From: Halalkalibacter okhensis
GTDB lineage: Bacteria > Bacillota > Bacilli > Bacillales > Bacillaceae_D
DNA: 56,634 bases
Assembly (NCBI RefSeq): GCF_000787375.1
Contig: NZ_JRJU01000026.1
Location: 1-56,634 of the forward strand
Direction of reading: 5' to 3'
Position numbers and translations under genes: made by a program. Within the stretch, counting starts at the first letter, position 1; each line of letters opens with the position of its first letter. The notes under the pieces were generated by a model. That model saw only the letters and a program-made list of their open reading frames with translations, did not search any database and was not told where the DNA came from. This document shows, piece by piece, positions 35,454-44,230 of the stretch.

Positions 35454-36746
35454 TTAAACATTTAACTGTTCAATCATGTTCTTTAACACATGGACGGAAT
35501 ACACACAATCATCTAAGAAGGAAAACTCCCGGGGATTATGGCTTATTCCATCAAGGCTACGTACAAACAACATAGCCATCGGAACATGTTTGCCTATTAC
35601 CATAGCATCATGCGCTGCACCACTTGGTAAATAGAATGGCTTTATATCCGATTTTATACATGCATTTTCTGCTGCCTGTATTAGTGTATCATCCACTTGA
35701 ACAGGAGCGATCCGGAGCAGTTCCTCATATTCAAAAGTAACTTCACAATCTATTTGAACTTGATTCCCTAAAACTAGAATCTTATCAATAAGCCTATCCC
35801 TACACTCAAGATCAATATCACGAATATCGACAGTCAACATCACCTTTCCTGCGATTACATTCGATCCATTTGGAAAAACCTGAAGCTTGCCAACGGTCGC
35901 TACAGCCGTTTCACTTATGGTTTGTGGAAGTTCACTAACACGTTGGACAAATGTACTAGCTGCCACAAGCGCATCCTTCCTTCCCAGCATTGGTGTATTC
36001 CCAGCATGATTAGACTCACCTGTGAATGTCACTTGTAACCAGCACGGACCAGCAATTCCTGAAACGATCCCAACAGGGAGATTTTCTCTTTCTAATTGCT
36101 TGCCTTGTTCAATATGTACTTCTATATAGGAGTCAATCTTAGATATATCTCGCTTCGCACGACTAAATCCTTCTAATGTAAGACCAGCTTCAGCTAAAAC
36201 TTGTTCAAACTGATTCCCGTTGAAATCTGTAATCTGTCTTAGAGACGTCATATCAAGCTCTCCTGCCATAGCCTGACTCCCTAATAATCCATTATCAAAT
36301 CTTGAACCTTCTTCATCTGAAAAAATGACAACTTCAAATGATTTTCTCGGCTTAAAATTGGTTTCTTTCCATGCTTCTACAACTTCTAGAGCGGCCAGTA
36401 CACCTAGTGGACCATCAAAATGGCCACCATTTGGTACTGAATCGACATGTGAACCCGATAAAATGGAAGGCAAAGTTGGCTCTGTGCCCAGCAGCTTTCC
36501 AAAGACATTTCCAGCCCCATCTTCTGTTACTTCCAAACCCGCTTCTTCCATCCATTTTTTCACAAGGTCTTTTGCTTGCTTTTCTTCAACTGAAAATCCG
36601 ATCCTTTTGGAGCCGTTATCATCTGTCAATCCTATTTGAGCTACCTCGTCAAGCCTCGATGCCAGGCGCTTTGCATTTACTCCGGAATGAGATAACAACA
36701 AATTGTGCCCTTCTAATAATTTTCGTTTAAGATCAAAATTTCCCAT
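35454..36746 (-). CDS. M20-family amidohydrolase (allantoate/N-carbamoyl type)
   Basis: 430 residues, binuclear zinc enzyme that cleaves N-carbamoyl or ureido groups (allantoate amidohydrolase, N-carbamoyl-L-amino-acid hydrolase, beta-ureidopropionase). Metal ligands lie in GSHVDSVPNGGHFDGPLGVL near residue 93, FSDEEGSRFDNG near residue 139 and the late SGAAHDAM. The dimerisation lid runs through GESNHAGNTPMLGRKD. Neither hydantoinase nor allantoinase genes are adjacent, so the substrate cannot be chosen. Single gene. Confidence 0.88.
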   Translation of the reverse strand: MGNFDLKRKLLEGHNLLLSHSGVNAKRLASRLDEVAQIGLTDDNGSKRIGFSVEEKQAKDLVKKWMEEAGLEVTEDGAGNVFGKLLGTEPTLPSILSGSHVDSVPNGGHFDGPLGVLAALEVVEAWKETNFKPRKSFEVVIFSDEEGSRFDNGLLGSQAMAGELDMTSLRQITDFNGNQFEQVLAEAGLTLEGFSRAKRDISKIDSYIEVHIEQGKQLERENLPVGIVSGIAGPCWLQVTFTGESNHAGNTPMLGRKDALVAASTFVQRVSELPQTISETAVATVGKLQVFPNGSNVIAGKVMLTVDIRDIDLECRDRLIDKILVLGNQVQIDCEVTFEYEELLRIAPVQVDDTLIQAAENACIKSDIKPFYLPSGAAHDAMVIGKHVPMAMLFVRSLDGISHNPREFSFLDDCVYSVHVLKNMIEQLNV

Positions 36747-36784
36747 GTAATCACCCTACCCCCATCAACAAAAGTCACCCATCA

Positions 36785-38485
36785 TTATTCACATTCCAAC
36801 GTTCGTAAGCGATTAAGTGCAGACGCAATTTCAAAGCGACGTGGCAGAGCCAAGTCACCAGGATGCCCCACATGTGTTGAGACAAAACGGATCCCTTTTT
36901 CATTCAATTGCTCTTCAATCAAACTAAGAATCTCCTTTACTGTCATCCTTTTTCTTAATAATTGATTTCTTTCCAAAAACGAGAAACATTCTGCAATCAT
37001 TCTTGTTTGGCTTTCATCAACAAGTTGGTCTAAAGCTTGCAAATGAATATCTGTTGTCCCATATTGAATATGCTGTTTCCCACGTGTACTTACTTTATAT
37101 TTCGTCCCTCTTTTACTATTTAGGCTTTTGGCAACAGGAATTCTCTTTTTAATAGACCCAAAGGAATCTCCTCCTTCATTTCTTCGTTTAACCTGTATGG
37201 TTTCAGCAATTTTCTTTGCTTCATCCGTTACGTCAAAAGGAACATATTGCTCCATTTTGATGACTCGGTCTGCCACATCAAAATAATCACCAGACCCACC
37301 CATTACTAGAATTGTTGAAACATCATATTCATCTTTTAATAGACCTACCTTATCAACAAATGGGGTAATTGGTTCGGAATTTTTTGCAATTAGTGCTTGC
37401 ATACGTGCATCACGTATCATGAAATTCGTTGCACTTGTATCTTCATCTATTAATAACGTTGTTGCACCTGCTTCAAGCATTTCAATAATATTCGCTGCTT
37501 GAGATGTGCTTCCGCTAGCATTCTCTGTTGAAAAGTTTTCGGTCTTCTTCTCATATGGTAGTTTCCCGATAAATGGAGAAATATCTACATTTGATATGCT
37601 ACGTCCATCCTCTGCACGAATTTTCACAGCCGCATCATCACTGATTACATATTCCCTTCCATCCCCTTCAATATGATCATACACACCATGTTCGATTGCC
37701 TGTAGCAAAGTGGACTTCCCATGATACCCACCTCCCACAATCACCGTAATGCCTTTTTTGATTCCCATCCCAACAACGGGGCGTTCCTGGTGCGGAACAG
37801 ATATAGCAAGCTCCCTTTCTTTCGGGCTTTGAAAGGGGATAACCCCCTTTGTCATCGGTCGGTCACTCACCCCACTTGATCTTGGTAAGATCGCCCCGTT
37901 TCCGATAAAAGCGATGTATCCATGTTCTTTCAAATACGCTCTAATGGTTTCTTGTTGATCATTTAACCAGACCGCTTCTTTTACTTCGTGCTCTTTAATT
38001 TGATACACAGAATGATCAATGACGCTTGGAATGACTTGAAAGAAAAGCTTTTCTGCTTCTTTGGCTAAAATTCTTCTTCCATTTGCAGGCAATCCGATTG
38101 AAAGGCAAATAGTCACTTGCGTATCTGTCAATCGAACCGCAGTACGTTCAATAATTTTTTGACCAGGTGCATCAATCCATATTATTCCACTTTTTCCTGA
38201 ACCTCCAATCTTTTTTTGTACATGTCCAAGTGCTGACTGAACTTTTCTCGCAAGTAAATCTTCACACCGGACTTTTCGACTCTTCGTATTTGTCCATTCC
38301 GAACGTATCTCCGTTTGCTTACATGGTAAGGTAATACGGATTTTAGATGGACTGGCAAAAGGATCACCTTGTACATAATCAATATGTAGTTGAAAATTGG
38401 CAAACTGATATGTACCTTGAATTTCCTTGTAGGCTTTATATCCTTTTTGATCGATTCTTTTTAAGCATTGTTTTAGTACTTGCAC
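36785..38485 (-). CDS. predicted ABC-class ATPase (PF09818-like)
   Basis: About 566 residues, soluble. Walker A is GGGYHGKSTLL (near residue 250 of the frame), the signature-like ENASGSTSQAANI and Walker B ATTLLIDEDTSATNF follow, so it should bind and hydrolyse ATP. It has no membrane part and no transport partner. The family is widespread and of unknown function. I start at GTG 38485, six bases after an AGGAGG site that lies inside the longer frame. A lysine/arginine-rich region near residue 440 could bind nucleic acid. Confidence 0.85.
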   Translation of the reverse strand: MQVLKQCLKRIDQKGYKAYKEIQGTYQFANFQLHIDYVQGDPFASPSKIRITLPCKQTEIRSEWTNTKSRKVRCEDLLARKVQSALGHVQKKIGGSGKSGIIWIDAPGQKIIERTAVRLTDTQVTICLSIGLPANGRRILAKEAEKLFFQVIPSVIDHSVYQIKEHEVKEAVWLNDQQETIRAYLKEHGYIAFIGNGAILPRSSGVSDRPMTKGVIPFQSPKERELAISVPHQERPVVGMGIKKGITVIVGGGYHGKSTLLQAIEHGVYDHIEGDGREYVISDDAAVKIRAEDGRSISNVDISPFIGKLPYEKKTENFSTENASGSTSQAANIIEMLEAGATTLLIDEDTSATNFMIRDARMQALIAKNSEPITPFVDKVGLLKDEYDVSTILVMGGSGDYFDVADRVIKMEQYVPFDVTDEAKKIAETIQVKRRNEGGDSFGSIKKRIPVAKSLNSKRGTKYKVSTRGKQHIQYGTTDIHLQALDQLVDESQTRMIAECFSFLERNQLLRKRMTVKEILSLIEEQLNEKGIRFVSTHVGHPGDLALPRRFEIASALNRLRTLECE

Positions 38486-38569
38486 AATTAGCCTCCTCTT
38501 TCTAATCATCTTTCTTAATAGTGTACCTATTCCCATAAGTGATTACTAGAAAAAAGGATAATGATTTTA

Positions 38570-38604
38570 GGGCATCAAAAAGGAATCCCCCCTTTTCAAT
38601 GCCC
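38570..38604 (-). terminator. terminator of histidinol phosphatase gene
   Basis: GGCATCAAAAAGG...CCTTTTCAATGCC hairpin, related to the GGCACTGAAAAAGG family with altered arms. Confidence 0.65.
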
Positions 38605-38622
38605 TCATATTACCAGTATTTC

Positions 38623-39432
38623 CTAAATAGAAACCGAATATTTCTTTCTATTTTTGAAATAATGTAATTCATTGAATCCTATTTCTTTTAAATGCTGCTG
38701 TACTTCTTCAAATTCATCTCCCACTCGATCAGGATCATGCGCATCTGAACCAAAGGTTACTCCAACGTTATAAAAAAGAGCCCTTTCTAAAATTCCATCT
38801 GCTGGATACCATCCTCCACAATCCTTTGTCTTTCCAGATGTATTAATTTCTATTACTTTTTCATGCTCTCCAATTGCTTGGAGTGTCTTATCGATCGCAT
38901 CTACTTGTATATGAGAGAATTCAGGATAAAATCCTTTCATTGCGTCAATATGCCCAAAAATATCAAACATATTGCTTCGTGCCGATTGTTCAATCAAATG
39001 ATAATACCGTTCCTTTGTTTTTACTTTCTCTTCGTTTGTTAACCCATCCCATCGACCTTTTCTAAAGATACTAATATCATCTACAAAATGAACAGAGCCA
39101 ATCAAATAATCAAACGGCTGCTCATCTAAAAATTGTTTATATACCCCGCTATATTGAGGAAAAAAATCACTTTCAATTCCTAATAATACTTCTATTTGAT
39201 TAGCATATTTCTCTTTTAATCGTAAGACTTCATTAATATATTGAGTAAATTCTGACTTGGCCATCGTAATCCCAGGTTGGGGATGGTCTTCTTGATGATG
39301 AAAATACGGTGCATGATCAGAAATCCCAATCAATTTAAGGCCTTTATCTATACCTGCTTTTACATAATCTTCAATCGTACCAATGGCATGACCGCACATT
39401 TGATTATGTGTGTGTAAATCGAATTTTGTCAT
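38623..39432 (-). CDS. hisJ: histidinol-phosphatase (PHP family)
   Basis: About 269 residues, cytosolic PHP metallophosphoesterase that dephosphorylates L-histidinol phosphate in histidine synthesis. Metal ligands are in FDLHTHNQMCGHA at the N-terminus, ISDHAPYFHH near residue 42, ESDFFPQ, IFGHIDAMK and VTFGSDAHDP near residue 235. Length and N-terminus match B. subtilis HisJ. Start at ATG 39432 after AAAGGAG. It is separate from any his operon. Confidence 0.9.
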   Translation of the reverse strand: MTKFDLHTHNQMCGHAIGTIEDYVKAGIDKGLKLIGISDHAPYFHHQEDHPQPGITMAKSEFTQYINEVLRLKEKYANQIEVLLGIESDFFPQYSGVYKQFLDEQPFDYLIGSVHFVDDISIFRKGRWDGLTNEEKVKTKERYYHLIEQSARSNMFDIFGHIDAMKGFYPEFSHIQVDAIDKTLQAIGEHEKVIEINTSGKTKDCGGWYPADGILERALFYNVGVTFGSDAHDPDRVGDEFEEVQQHLKEIGFNELHYFKNRKKYSVSI

Positions 39433-39515
39433 AATAACTCCTTTCAAAAATAGAACTATTTTTATATTTGGCGATTGAAGATCAAATCTCCTTCATAAAT
39501 TAAATGATTTTTAAA

Positions 39516-39554
39516 TGACTATAGACGCTGCTTGATGAACAGCGTCTATAGTCA
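39516..39554 (-). terminator. terminator of the RNase J gene
   Basis: TGACTATAGACGCTG and its complement with a nine-base loop, directly after the stop codon. Confidence 0.8.
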
Positions 39555-39556
39555 TT

Positions 39557-41230
39557 TTATATTTCAATAATAATTGGCAAAATCATCGGCTTACTTTTCG
39601 TATGCTTAAACAGATATTGTCCTACCGCTTTTTTGATGCTTTGTTTCATAACATTCCATTGGAACTTCCTTGCCTCTAATAGCTCGCTTACAGTTTTTGA
39701 TATTAGGCGATTCATCTCTTTTTGCCATTCTTCTGAATCACTAACATACACAAAGCCACGAGTGATCACATCAGGCCTACCTACTAATTTCCGTTCCGTT
39801 TTACTCATCGTAACTACAATGACGAGCATTCCATCTTCGGAAAGTTGTTTACGATCCCGCAAAACAAGGTCACCAACATCACCTACCCCGATTCCATCCA
39901 CATAGGTGTTTCCAGCTTGTATTTTTCGCGATTGGTTTGCGATTGAATGTTTTATTTCTAATACATCGCCATTGTTCATGATAAACGTATTTCCTTCTTC
40001 TACCCCTACGGACTCCGCTAACAATTTGTGCTGATAGAGCATGCGATATTCACCATGAATTGGGATCAAATACTTTGGTCTCATTAATGTAAGCATTAAT
40101 TTTAAATCTTCTGAGTACCCATGACCTGAAACATGCATCCCTGATGAACTTCCAGACCCATATATCACTTTGGCTCCAAGCGCAAAGAAATTATCAACAA
40201 TGCTTGTAACACTACGTTCATTTCCTGGAATCGGACCAGCAGCAAAGATCACCGTGTCTCCCGGTAATATCTCGACACCACGAAAGTTGCCAGTTGATAG
40301 GCGGGCAAGAGCTGCCATGGGTTCACCTTGAGATCCCGTGCATAAAATTGCTACTTTCTCTGGTTCTGTTTCATTGATTTCTTGTTGGTCAATAATCATT
40401 CCTTCTGGCACCTGTAAATACCCACGTTCCATCGCAACCTCTACAACATTAACCATACTGCGACCAAGTAATGCTAGCTTTCGATTTGTTTTTTGTGCAG
40501 CATCAACGACTTGCTGAACTCGACTGATATTGGAAGCAAAGGTTGAAAGAATCACTTTTCGCTCAGCTTTTAGAAATGCTTCTTCTACATGTGTTCCGAC
40601 CATCTGCTCAGATGGAGTAGATCCGGGACGCTCGGCATTAGTACTCTCTGATAATAGGAGTAATACACCTTCCTGACCGATCTCAGCCATTTTATGAATA
40701 TCGGACTGTTCATCCTGCTTAGCTGGAGTCAGATCAAATTTAAAGTCCCCTGTATGTACGACTTTACCTTCTGGTGTATGAAATACGATTCCTAAACAAT
40801 CTGGAATACTATGCGTAACTTTAAAAAACTCAACCGAGATGTCATTGAATTTCACTTTCGAATGGTCGTTAATTTCAACCAACTCTGTTTCGGACAAAAG
40901 CTTATGTTCTTTTAATTTTAATTCAATTAATCCTAATGTAAAACGTGTTGCATAAACAGGTACGTTGATTTTCTTTAGAAGGAAAGGAATGCCCCCAATA
41001 TGATCTTCATGTCCGTGGGTTACAAGCAAGGCTTTAACTCTCTCTTTGTTTTCTAGTAAATAAGAGAGATCAGGAATGATTAAATCAATCCCGAGTAAAC
41101 TTTCATCCGGAAACTTGTTGCCACAATCAATCAAGATAATCTCGCTCCCATATTCAAGCGCATACATATTTTTTCCGACTTCATTTAATCCACCTAAGGC
41201 GAATATAGATAACGTCTGATCGTGATTCAA
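39557..41230 (-). CDS. ribonuclease J
   Basis: 557 residues: metallo-beta-lactamase domain with VTHGHEDHIGG (about residues 69-79) and VHTGDFKFD (about residue 160), a beta-CASP domain, and a C-terminal domain ending KPMILPIIIEI. RNase J degrades and matures RNA, with 5'-to-3' exo- and endonuclease activity. The histidine-rich and SGHG motifs needed for catalysis are intact. It has features of both J1 and J2 of B. subtilis and does not sit in the usual rnjA or rnjB neighbourhood, so it may be an extra paralogue. Confidence 0.93.
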   Translation of the reverse strand: MNHDQTLSIFALGGLNEVGKNMYALEYGSEIILIDCGNKFPDESLLGIDLIIPDLSYLLENKERVKALLVTHGHEDHIGGIPFLLKKINVPVYATRFTLGLIELKLKEHKLLSETELVEINDHSKVKFNDISVEFFKVTHSIPDCLGIVFHTPEGKVVHTGDFKFDLTPAKQDEQSDIHKMAEIGQEGVLLLLSESTNAERPGSTPSEQMVGTHVEEAFLKAERKVILSTFASNISRVQQVVDAAQKTNRKLALLGRSMVNVVEVAMERGYLQVPEGMIIDQQEINETEPEKVAILCTGSQGEPMAALARLSTGNFRGVEILPGDTVIFAAGPIPGNERSVTSIVDNFFALGAKVIYGSGSSSGMHVSGHGYSEDLKLMLTLMRPKYLIPIHGEYRMLYQHKLLAESVGVEEGNTFIMNNGDVLEIKHSIANQSRKIQAGNTYVDGIGVGDVGDLVLRDRKQLSEDGMLVIVVTMSKTERKLVGRPDVITRGFVYVSDSEEWQKEMNRLISKTVSELLEARKFQWNVMKQSIKKAVGQYLFKHTKSKPMILPIIIEI

Positions 41231-41352
41231 AAGAATAACCTCCTCTAGTTATACTGGTATCATTAGTATGTTCGTTTTTCCCTTTATAATTAGCTAAAAC
41301 CCCCTGACCGTAATTAATAAATTGCTCCTATTCAACCGACATCATTCAACAC

Positions 41353-41619
41353 TTAATGATACAACGGTCGAATCTTCTCAAGATCTGTTATTAATTGCTT
41401 GATTTCATCTCGTGATAAAGGAATAAGAAGCTGATCATACAGTGTAATGATTTGATTTGCTTCAGTATCTTGGTGTTCTTTCAGATACCGATAGAGCCTT
41501 TGGAACTGCCTCTCTTTAATTACTGATGCTGTTGATTGATTTTTTATTTTCTGTAATAGAAATTCATTGTCTTCAGGGTTGAATTCCCCAGATATGATTT
41601 GTCCATTAATGTTTGTCAT
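41353..41619 (-). CDS. small hypothetical protein
   Basis: 88 residues from the ATG at 41619, which follows a GGAGTGG site by four or five bases; the frame is open a further 81 bases upstream. Helical and charged with a repeated leucine pattern (FLLQKI, LYRYL, LLIPL). No membrane helix or known domain recognised. Confidence 0.6.
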   Translation of the reverse strand: MTNINGQIISGEFNPEDNEFLLQKIKNQSTASVIKERQFQRLYRYLKEHQDTEANQIITLYDQLLIPLSRDEIKQLITDLEKIRPLYH

Positions 41620-41806
41620 AAAACCACTCCAAAAAGGTGTTTTGATTATGTTTAGCTTAATAAGAAGAAAATATTGATGATCGATTGGTCTTTTGAACAC
41701 TTCTTAAAATTTGAAAAAAACGCGAGGAATAGACATTCGCCTTTTGTCTTTACGTACAAGATCATATAATATGATAAGTAAACAAACAGAGGAGGAAAAT
41801 TAGATT

Positions 41807-42004
41807 ATGGGAAAAGCATTGAATCGAATTAAATCACAATTAGCTCAGTTAGATAAAGAGAACAAATGGGATGATCTTGACCGCGAAGGAATCATCGACC
41901 AACTTATCTATGAAGAGATCAAAGCAGCTTCGTATGAATTAGATTACGAAGGTGTCGGAAGAATGGTTAATTTCTTAATTGAAGAAGGAGAAAAGTTGAA
42001 ATAG
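41807..42004 (+). CDS. small hypothetical protein
   Basis: 65 residues, acidic and helical (KALNRIKSQLAQLDKENKWDD...). An AGGAGG site precedes the ATG by about eleven bases, and TTGTCT/TAATAT hexamers 17 apart lie upstream, so expression is plausible. No family recognised. A GGCACTGAAAAAGG-type hairpin follows. Confidence 0.65.
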   Translation: MGKALNRIKSQLAQLDKENKWDDLDREGIIDQLIYEEIKAASYELDYEGVGRMVNFLIEEGEKLK

Positions 42005-42006
42005 AA

Positions 42007-42048
42007 GGGCACTGAAAAAGGTACGCTTTTCACCTTTTTCAATGCTCT
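42007..42048 (+). terminator. terminator, GGCACTGAAAAAGG family
   Basis: GGGCACTGAAAAAGGT with near-complement and eight-base loop, shortly after the small gene's stop. Confidence 0.75.
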
Positions 42049-42272
42049 TTAAGCAATGAGCGGAACCGTTGCTTTTTTTTAAAGCCAGCTATAAGTGGAT
42101 TTCTCGTAGCTCACGCGCAACGTGTGGAGCCATGCTACTTCATCGAATCTTCTAAAAGAACTTTTTCAGTAGCCTTCTGAAATAGCTCTTTTTTATAGTT
42201 GGTTAAGGGGCTGTTTGACAGCTCCTATTCCTATAAAATCCCTCCTTGGCACCTTTCATTACGGGGATTGCT

Positions 42273-42356
42273 GTCGGAAGTTGCTGTTTTTCTGTCCGAG
42301 TTTCTTCATTTACAGTCGGAACTTTCCCATTTGCTGTCCAACTCCCTTCATTTGCA
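42273..42356. repeat. 21-bp tandem repeat, four copies
   Basis: Four units of 21 bases starting at 42273, 42294, 42315 and 42336, each beginning GTC, plus a partial fifth start. Consensus roughly GTCSGAASTTYYYCATTTRCW. It lies in a stretch of about 430 bases (42049-42479) without a convincing gene; the short open frames across it are by-products of the 21-bp (7-codon) period. Similar degenerate repeats are common between Bacillus genes. Confidence 0.75.
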
Positions 42357-42403
42357 GTCTAACCACTTATTACATCCATTTTAAATACCAAAAAAAATCA
42401 TAT

Positions 42404-42462
42404 TTGACAGTAGAATACAGTTTCCCTATACTAAAAATACAAATTAGTATGTGTAGCAACTA
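42404..42462 (+). promoter_or_regulatory. marR promoter and operator
   Basis: TTGACA (42404-42409) and TATACT (42427-42432) with 17 bases between. The operator TAGTATGTGTAGCAACTA at 42445-42462 starts just after the expected start point and differs by one base from the site before azoR. Confidence 0.75.
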
Positions 42463-42479
42463 ACTACAAGGAGTTGGTC

Positions 42480-42920
42480 TTGTTGAAAATATCGTTCCAG
42501 GAGTATATTAGTATTAAATTGCATAAAACGGACTTAAATCTTACTAGCTACGTTAAAGCTAAATTAGAGCCGTTCAACCTCGCTCCTGAGCAAAATTTAA
42601 TCATGCTGCTCCTGTGGGAACAAGACGGTTTATCCCAACAACAACTAGTTAACAAATTAGATAAGGATAAAACAAACATTGCGCGAATGGCTTCGAGTCT
42701 AGAAAAAAAAGGGTTTATTAAAAGAAGCAATTGCCACGAAGATCGTCGTTCCGTTAAACTTTACCTTACCGCATGCGGAAGAAAACTTGGTGAGCAGGTA
42801 ATTCCTATTGCTGAAGAATTTAATGAGATTGTCTGCAAAGATATTTCAGAGGAAGAACTTCAACTAATGGAAAAAGTATTAGAAAAAATGAATCAGAATG
42901 TAAAAGAGTACTGTAACTAA
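42480..42920 (+). CDS. MarR family transcriptional regulator
   Basis: About 146 residues. The winged helix shows LSQQQLVNKLDKDKTNIARMASSLEKKGFIKR and the basic wing NCHEDRRSVKLYLTACG (in two pieces, residues 50-105). Start is TTG at 42480 (or 42483) after AAGGAG. No conserved N-terminal redox cysteine like OhrR is obvious. It precedes azoR, and both promoters carry the same operator, so it is probably an autoregulated repressor of the azoreductase responding to quinones or azo compounds. Confidence 0.9.
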   Translation: MLKISFQEYISIKLHKTDLNLTSYVKAKLEPFNLAPEQNLIMLLLWEQDGLSQQQLVNKLDKDKTNIARMASSLEKKGFIKRSNCHEDRRSVKLYLTACGRKLGEQVIPIAEEFNEIVCKDISEEELQLMEKVLEKMNQNVKEYCN

Positions 42921-42968
42921 TTTGGTGAGTACTCTTTTATTGTGATTCATTTTTTCAAGTCTTCTTAA

Positions 42969-43027
42969 TTGACAATTGATCTCACCTATTTTATACTAAG
43001 CAACGTAATTAGTATGTATAGCAACTA
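42969..43027 (+). promoter_or_regulatory. azoR promoter and MarR operator
   Basis: TTGACA (42969-42974), 17 bases, TATACT (42992-42997). The operator TAGTATGTATAGCAACTA at 43010-43027 sits immediately downstream of the start point, as at marR. Confidence 0.75.
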
Positions 43028-43111
43028 TCCTATTATCTAACATAGTAACAGAAAGAGATCGTTCTACATCTCTCACTGAAAAAGTACTAGTTATTTTTAC
43101 ACAATTTGTTG

Positions 43112-43127
43112 CTATAGCAACATTATT
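43112..43127 (+). promoter_or_regulatory. second operator before azoR
   Basis: TGTTGCTATAGCAACA is a perfect 16-base palindrome, 18 bases before the azoR start codon and sharing TAGCAAC with the upstream operators. Confidence 0.6.
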
Positions 43128-43144
43128 AAATGGAGGTATTTATA

Positions 43145-43771
43145 ATGGCAAATGTATTATTTATTAAGGCAAATTCAAGACCAATCGAACAGGCAGTGAG
43201 TGTGAAACTTTATCATACGTTCCTTGACCAATACAAAGAGTCTAATCCCAATGATGTTATCACAGAACTTGATCTATTTGAGGAAAACTTGCCTTATTAC
43301 GATACAGATAAGATCAATGGCATGTTTAAACTAGCAAAAGGAATGGAGTTAACAGCTTCTGAACAAGAAGCAACCGAACTCGTTAATCGCTATTTAAACC
43401 AATTCCTAGAGGCAGATAAAGTTGTGATTGCATTCCCACTATGGAACTTCACTGTTCCTGCAGTTTTGCACACGTATTTAGATTATTTAGCTCAAGCAGG
43501 TAAGACATTCCGTTATACTGCTGAAGGTCCTGAAGGTTTGCTTACTGGTAAAGAAGTTGTGCTTTTAAATGCACGAGGAGGCGTTTATTCAGAAGGTCCT
43601 GCGGCGGCAGCTGAAATGGCTGTTAACTATGTAAAAACAATGTTAAACTTCTGGGGTATTTCTAATCCTACAACCGTTATTATTGAAGGTCACAACCAAT
43701 TCCCTGACCAAGCTGAAGAAATTATTGAAAAAGGGTTAAAGCAAGCTGCTGACGTAGCAAAAGAATTTTAA
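43145..43771 (+). CDS. azoR: FMN-dependent NADH-azoreductase
   Basis: 208 residues, flavodoxin-like fold. The N-terminal [10 protein letters not shown] segment, [29 protein letters not shown] near residues 98-125 and [13 protein letters not shown] match AzoR proteins, which reduce azo dyes and quinones by two electrons using NADH, so preventing radical formation. I use the ATG after TGGAGG. A terminator hairpin (ACCAAGG...CCTTGGT) follows near 43785-43817. Regulation by the adjacent MarR protein is likely. Confidence 0.93.
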   Translation: MANVLFIKANSRPIEQAVSVKLYHTFLDQYKESNPNDVITELDLFEENLPYYDTDKINGMFKLAKGMELTASEQEATELVNRYLNQFLEADKVVIAFPLWNFTVPAVLHTYLDYLAQAGKTFRYTAEGPEGLLTGKEVVLLNARGGVYSEGPAAAAEMAVNYVKTMLNFWGISNPTTVIIEGHNQFPDQAEEIIEKGLKQAADVAKEF

Positions 43772-43782
43772 TTGATTAATGA

Positions 43783-43820
43783 AAAACCAAGGGCTCGCTC
43801 ATGTGCTAGTCCTTGGTTTT
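43783..43820 (+). terminator. terminator of azoR
   Basis: AAACCAAGG and CCTTGGTTT arms around a loop, followed by T-rich sequence. Confidence 0.7.
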
Positions 43821-43825
43821 ATTCT

Positions 43826-43987
43826 TTATTTATCTAGTATGTGATAAGGAAAACACGGGTAAATAATCCCTTTCGTTGCTCCCTCTGGTTTAATGATATA
43901 CTCTTTATAGGACGAATTTCCTGTTGCGACATTTTGCAACCCACTACCATCATAATATACTGGCTTCTCGCTTTTTTTTCTGTTCAT
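43826..43987 (-). CDS. small hypothetical protein (53 residues)
   Basis: Minus-strand frame from ATG 43987 to TAA 43826. The product begins MNRKKSEKPVYYDGSG and ends IIYPCFPYHILDK, basic and aromatic, with one cysteine. A GGAAGGG ribosome site lies about fifteen bases upstream, a little far. Coding character is plausible because the frame has few rare codons and a plausible amino-acid composition. No known family; unnoticed if only plus-strand genes are considered. Confidence 0.5.
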   Translation of the reverse strand: MNRKKSEKPVYYDGSGLQNVATGNSSYKEYIIKPEGATKGIIYPCFPYHILDK

Positions 43988-44230
43988 ATCATTACATCAT
44001 CCCTTCCAATATATAGTTCAAATAAACCATGAATAAAGATATATTTTAATTATTCAACATCTATTCTGCTTTTCCTTTATTTATGTTGTATTTTTTACTA
44101 TTTTATGGAAAGATTTATTCCCATTCCTATTAGAATGTGTCGGTCTATTGTCAACAAAACAGAAAGTGATGATTCATAAGTGCTATACGTTATAATATAT
44201 AGTAGTAACTAATCATTGGGAGTGAGAACG
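43988..44230. other. intergenic region
   Basis: AT-rich spacer before the hemY-type gene. TATAAT-like sequence near 44191-44201 (TTATAATATATAG) could be its -10. Nothing else recognised. Confidence 0.4.

Noticed and set aside
42199-42463. Overlapping open frames across the 21-bp repeat
   Set aside because: Caused by the 21-base period; no ribosome site and no protein-like conservation visible.
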